Below the pieces are notes generated by a model. That model searched no databases, had not been told where the DNA came from, and was given only the letters and a program-made list of their open reading frames with translations. From NCBI GenBank assembly GCA_023384105.1, contig JAHDXR010000010.1, positions 1 through 64,000 of the forward strand: a stretch of DNA of 64,000 nucleotides, written 5' to 3'. Shown here one piece after another: positions 60,180 to 64,000 of the stretch (position 1 is its first letter; every line of letters starts with the position of its first letter). This DNA comes from Hyphomonadaceae bacterium. Lineage in GTDB: Bacteria > Pseudomonadota > Alphaproteobacteria > Caulobacterales > Aquidulcibacteraceae. Position numbers and translations under genes: made by a program.

Positions 60180-60971
60180 ATGGGCGAGACGCCTCAACCA
60201 TCCGAACCGAAACCGGCGGCGACGATCCTGCTGCTGCGGGATGCGCCGCGCTTCGAGGTTCTGATGGTCAAGCGCCACCATCAGATCGACTTTGCGTCGG
60301 GCGCGCTGGTGTTTCCGGGCGGCAAGACCCAGCGGGACGACGCGGACGCCGCCTGGGCGGATCACGTCCTGGGCTGGGAGCGCTACGATCCGGTCCAGCG
60401 CGCGCTGCGGATCGGCGCCATTCGCGAGGCGTTCGAGGAAGCCGGCGTTCTGCTCGCGGAGCATGCCGACGGAACGCCGTTTTCGAGCCTTGGCGATCTC
60501 GCCCTGCGCAAGGCGGTCGATGCGGGGGAGGCGGCGTTCATAGACGTTGTTCGCGATTGGGGCGTTCGGCTGCGGCTGGACGCGCTGTCGGTGTTCGCGC
60601 GCTGGATCACGCCGGCGATGATGCAGAAGCGGTTCGACACCTGGTTCTATGTCGTGCAGGCGCCGCCGGACCAGGCTGCGGCCTGCGACGGGCGCGAGAC
60701 GGTGGACGCCGAGTGGATCGCGCCCGAACAGGCGGTGTCCCTCGCGGCGAGCGGCGCGCGCACCATCATTTTCCCGACGCTCATGAACTTGCGGCTCCTG
60801 GCCGAGGCCGAGAGCGCCGCCGACTGTATTGTGCGCGCCGGCGTTCGTCCGCTCACGCCGGTGCTGCCCTGGGTGGAGAAGCGGGAGGGCGGTCCGGTCC
60901 TGGTGATCCCGCCGGATGCGGGCTATGGCGAGGTGGCCGAGCCGCTCAGCGCCGTGATGGGACGCGGTTAG
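60180..60971 (+). CDS. NUDIX hydrolase (NUDT19-like)
   Basis: 263 residues. The Nudix box is REAFEEAGVLL (RExxEExGU) after the typical GGK segment LVFPGGKTQRDDADAAW; the long insertion between GG and the RE motif is characteristic of the NUDT19/CoA-diphosphatase-like subgroup. N-terminal signature AATILLLRDAPRFEVLMVKRH. Likely hydrolyses CoA or nucleotide diphosphate derivatives. ATG 60180 follows GGAG; the same frame extends upstream but without similarity. Confidence 0.85.
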   Translation: MGETPQPSEPKPAATILLLRDAPRFEVLMVKRHHQIDFASGALVFPGGKTQRDDADAAWADHVLGWERYDPVQRALRIGAIREAFEEAGVLLAEHADGTPFSSLGDLALRKAVDAGEAAFIDVVRDWGVRLRLDALSVFARWITPAMMQKRFDTWFYVVQAPPDQAAACDGRETVDAEWIAPEQAVSLAASGARTIIFPTLMNLRLLAEAESAADCIVRAGVRPLTPVLPWVEKREGGPVLVIPPDAGYGEVAEPLSAVMGRG

Positions 60972-60991
60972 CGGCGGGACGGGAGATCGAC

Positions 60992-61975
60992 GTGTTCAAT
61001 CCGGGCGAACGCGCCCCGCTGGTCTCGCTTGCGCCGATGGCGGGGGTGACCGACATCCCGTTTCGCCGCCAGGTGAAGGCCTTCGGCGGGCGCTATTGCG
61101 TGTCGGAGATGGTGGCCTCCGACCAGCTGGCGCGCGAGCGGATCGATATGGTGCGCCGCGCCGCGGGCGCCGGCGTGATCTCGCCGCTCGTGATCCAACT
61201 CGCCGGCCGCGAGCCGCGCTGGATGGCCGAAGGCGCGCGCCTGGCCGAAGCCGCCGGCGCCGACGTGATCGACATCAATATGGGCTGCCCGTCCAAGAGC
61301 GTCACCTCGGGCCTTTGCGGCGCGGCGCTGATGCGCGATCCGGCGCTCGCGCTTCGCCTGATCGAAGCGACGGTTGCGGCCACAGCATTGCCGGTGACGC
61401 TGAAGATGCGGCTCGGGTGGGATCATGCGAACCTGAACGCGCCTGAGATCGCCAGGAGCGCCGAGGCGGCGGGCGTGCGCATGATCGCGGTCCATGGCCG
61501 CACGCGCGGCCAGTTCTACACCGGCGGCGCCGATTGGACGGCGATCGCGCGCGTCGCGGGCGCCGTGACCGTCCCGGTGATCGCCAATGGCGACATCGCC
61601 AGCGCCGAGGACGCACGGCGCGCGCTGGCGCTCTCGGGCGCCGCGGGCGTGATGATCGGGCGCGCCGCGCAAGGCCGGCCCTGGCTTCCAGGCGCCATCG
61701 AACATGCGCTGAGATACGGCGGAGAGGCGTCGGCGCCTTCGCGCGCGCGGCTGCTTTCGTCCTTGCTCGCGCTCTACGAGGACTCGCTCGCCTTCTATGA
61801 GCCAGGCCTCGGGCGCCGCGTGGCGCGCAAGCACATCGCCTGGACCATCGACGCGGTGTTCGGGACGAGCGCGCGCGAGACGCGCAAGGCCGTCTGCACG
61901 CTTGACGACCCGGTCCGCGTGCGCGAGGCGCTGCAGGCGCTGTTCGAGAGCCGGGCGGAGCCTGTCGCCGCGTGA
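60992..61975 (+). CDS. dusB: tRNA-dihydrouridine synthase (DusB type)
   Basis: 327 residues. FMN TIM-barrel with VSLAPMAGVTDIPFRRQVKAFGG, VIDINMGCPSKSVTSGLCGAALM (catalytic Cys in the GLCG segment), LKMRLGWDH, VHGRTRGQFYTGGADW and NGDIASAEDAR. It reduces uridines in the tRNA D loop. The GTG at 60992 has GGGAG upstream and starts 20 nt after the NUDIX stop, suggesting an operon. DusB is inferred from motif pattern. Confidence 0.9.
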   Translation: MFNPGERAPLVSLAPMAGVTDIPFRRQVKAFGGRYCVSEMVASDQLARERIDMVRRAAGAGVISPLVIQLAGREPRWMAEGARLAEAAGADVIDINMGCPSKSVTSGLCGAALMRDPALALRLIEATVAATALPVTLKMRLGWDHANLNAPEIARSAEAAGVRMIAVHGRTRGQFYTGGADWTAIARVAGAVTVPVIANGDIASAEDARRALALSGAAGVMIGRAAQGRPWLPGAIEHALRYGGEASAPSRARLLSSLLALYEDSLAFYEPGLGRRVARKHIAWTIDAVFGTSARETRKAVCTLDDPVRVREALQALFESRAEPVAA

Positions 61976-62058
61976 GCGCCGCCGGCGCAGGGAAATGCGC
62001 GCGGGGCGTGGAAGTCGAAGCGCTGCGGCGTTAGGACAGCGCCAACAGGAGATTTCCC

Positions 62059-63483
<1,425 letters not shown>

Positions 63484-63495
63484 CGGACGCAACGC

Positions 63496-63517
63496 TATGG
63501 GGCGCCGGCGCCCCATA
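63496..63517. repeat. Short palindrome related to the family A cores
   Basis: TATGGGGCGCC (63496-63506) is a perfect reverse complement of GGCGCCCCATA (63507-63517). It has the same position (between convergent genes), size and TATGG...CCATA ends as the family A palindromes, with GGGCGCC replacing GGACCGCC. Confidence 0.6.
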
Positions 63518-63525
63518 CTTGAATC

Positions 63526-64000
63526 TTAGCCGGCTTGCTTCTGTTCGCTGGCGGGCGCTGTAGCGGCTTGCGCGGCGGGCCGCGCGCGGGCGTAGCGCAT
63601 CACGGTGGCGGCGAGGCGGTCGCGGTCGGCGGGCTTGACGATGTGTTCGGCGGCGCCGAGCGCCAGCGCGTGGGCGCGGTCTTCGTTCACCGAAAGCACG
63701 ATGACGGGGATGTCCTGCGTCTTCGGATCGTGCTTGAGGCTTTGCAGCACGCGCCAGCCGGAGCGGTCGGGCAGGAAGATATCGAGCAGCACCAGCGCCG
63801 GCGCCTCGGTGCGCGCAAGCGCAAGCCCGGCCTCGCCGCCGCCGACGCCGAGCACGGAAAAGCCCGCGCGCGTCAGCGAGCGCGCCGCCAGTTCGCGCGC
63901 GTCGGGTTCGTCCTCGATGACGATGATCAGCGGGCCGTCGGCCGATCCCTGCAGCGCATCGACCTGCGCGGCCACGCCGAGCGCCTTGGCGGCGTCGGCG
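63526..64000 (-). CDS. Receiver-domain protein, 5' end beyond the window (likely hybrid kinase C-terminus)
   Basis: A CheY-like receiver (LIIVIEDEPDARELAARSLTRAGFSV...APALVLLDIFLPDRSG...VIVLSVNEDRAHALALGAAEHIVKPADRDRL) with acidic pair, phospho-accepting Asp (LLDIFLP) and KP switch. The frame remains open to the window edge (preceding residues ADAAKALGVAAQ), so the conserved part is probably the C-terminus of a longer protein such as a hybrid histidine kinase. The internal GTG at 63975 is a weak alternative start. The C-terminal 20 residues are Ala/Gln-rich. Confidence 0.75.
   Translation of the reverse strand, partial: ADAAKALGVAAQVDALQGSADGPLIIVIEDEPDARELAARSLTRAGFSVLGVGGGEAGLALARTEAPALVLLDIFLPDRSGWRVLQSLKHDPKTQDIPVIVLSVNEDRAHALALGAAEHIVKPADRDRLAATVMRYARARPAAQAATAPASEQKQAG

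Overview
The window is GC-rich, densely coded chromosome of an alphaproteobacterium, most likely of the Caulobacterales/Hyphomonadaceae type. The evidence is a PodJ-like polar scaffold (13882-17628), a CC_3452-family secreted protein, an ExoD protein, the double-length alphaproteobacterial dCTP deaminase, many exported lipoproteins and TonB-type uptake, and frequent 1-4 nt start/stop overlaps (ATGA, GTGA, TGATG) with GTG, TTG and possibly CTG starts. No phage, insertion sequence, CRISPR array or rRNA was seen. There is one tRNA (Gly-CCC, 59288-59362).

Layout. 0.2-4.3 kb: two overlapping hotdog thioesterases facing a TetR / HSL-type hydrolase / MFS operon. 4.3-6.0 kb: an atypical receiver protein and a membrane protein. 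6.1-11.5 kb: ligase-associated Lhr helicase and PdeM nuclease, separated by an alkyl sulfatase. 11.6-17.6 kb: DUF3429, TIGR02186 and TauE/SafE genes in one overlapping operon, then the podJ-like gene. 18.3-27.0 kb: MerR (LiuR-like) regulator and a fatty-acid beta-oxidation run (acyl-CoA dehydrogenase, OsmC, thiolase, FadB), then an Old-Yellow-Enzyme homologue and a methyltransferase. 27.3-31.7 kb: RhlE-type helicase, OmpA lipoprotein, SRPBCC protein and a histidine-kinase-like protein lacking its phospho-accepting His. 31.9-38.8 kb: Vsr/Dcm pair, lipoproteins, ExoD, an unknown coiled-coil membrane protein and a second thiolase. 38.9-46.2 kb: hotdog-like small protein, enoyl-CoA hydratase, dodecin, cupin, dCTP deaminase, TraB/GumN protein, an OmpR/EnvZ-type two-component pair and an EF-hand lipoprotein. 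46.2-51.9 kb: candidate sRNA, a six-EF-hand exported protein, and a MacA-MacB-TolC efflux operon. 52-59.1 kb: TauD-type dioxygenase divergent from a TonB receptor / TauT-type ABC transporter / NnrS operon with an FNR/NnrR-like box upstream. 59.3-64 kb: tRNA-Gly, BrnT/BrnA toxin-antitoxin, NUDIX hydrolase, DusB, M20 peptidase and the 3' end of a receiver-containing gene that runs off the window.

How the genes fit together. The thioesterases, two thiolases, FadB, acyl-CoA dehydrogenase, hydratase and MerR regulator describe a lipid- and acyl-degrading metabolism. The 51.9-59.1 kb block looks like one uptake system tied to low-oxygen or nitric-oxide physiology.

Non-coding structure is unusually rich. 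A GGACCGCCGGCG palindrome family occurs at seven places, two as full-length elements with 36-41 bp inverted arms. A CTCCCC/GGGGAG repeat sits in three successive junctions of the beta-oxidation run and has also inserted in frame into the Lhr helicase gene. Three unrelated sequences share one architecture of inverted short tandem G-rich units. There are two candidate orphan small transcripts: 46205-46356, with three hairpins that each expose a C-rich loop, and 31741-31921, a Fur-like box followed by a strong terminator between convergent genes.
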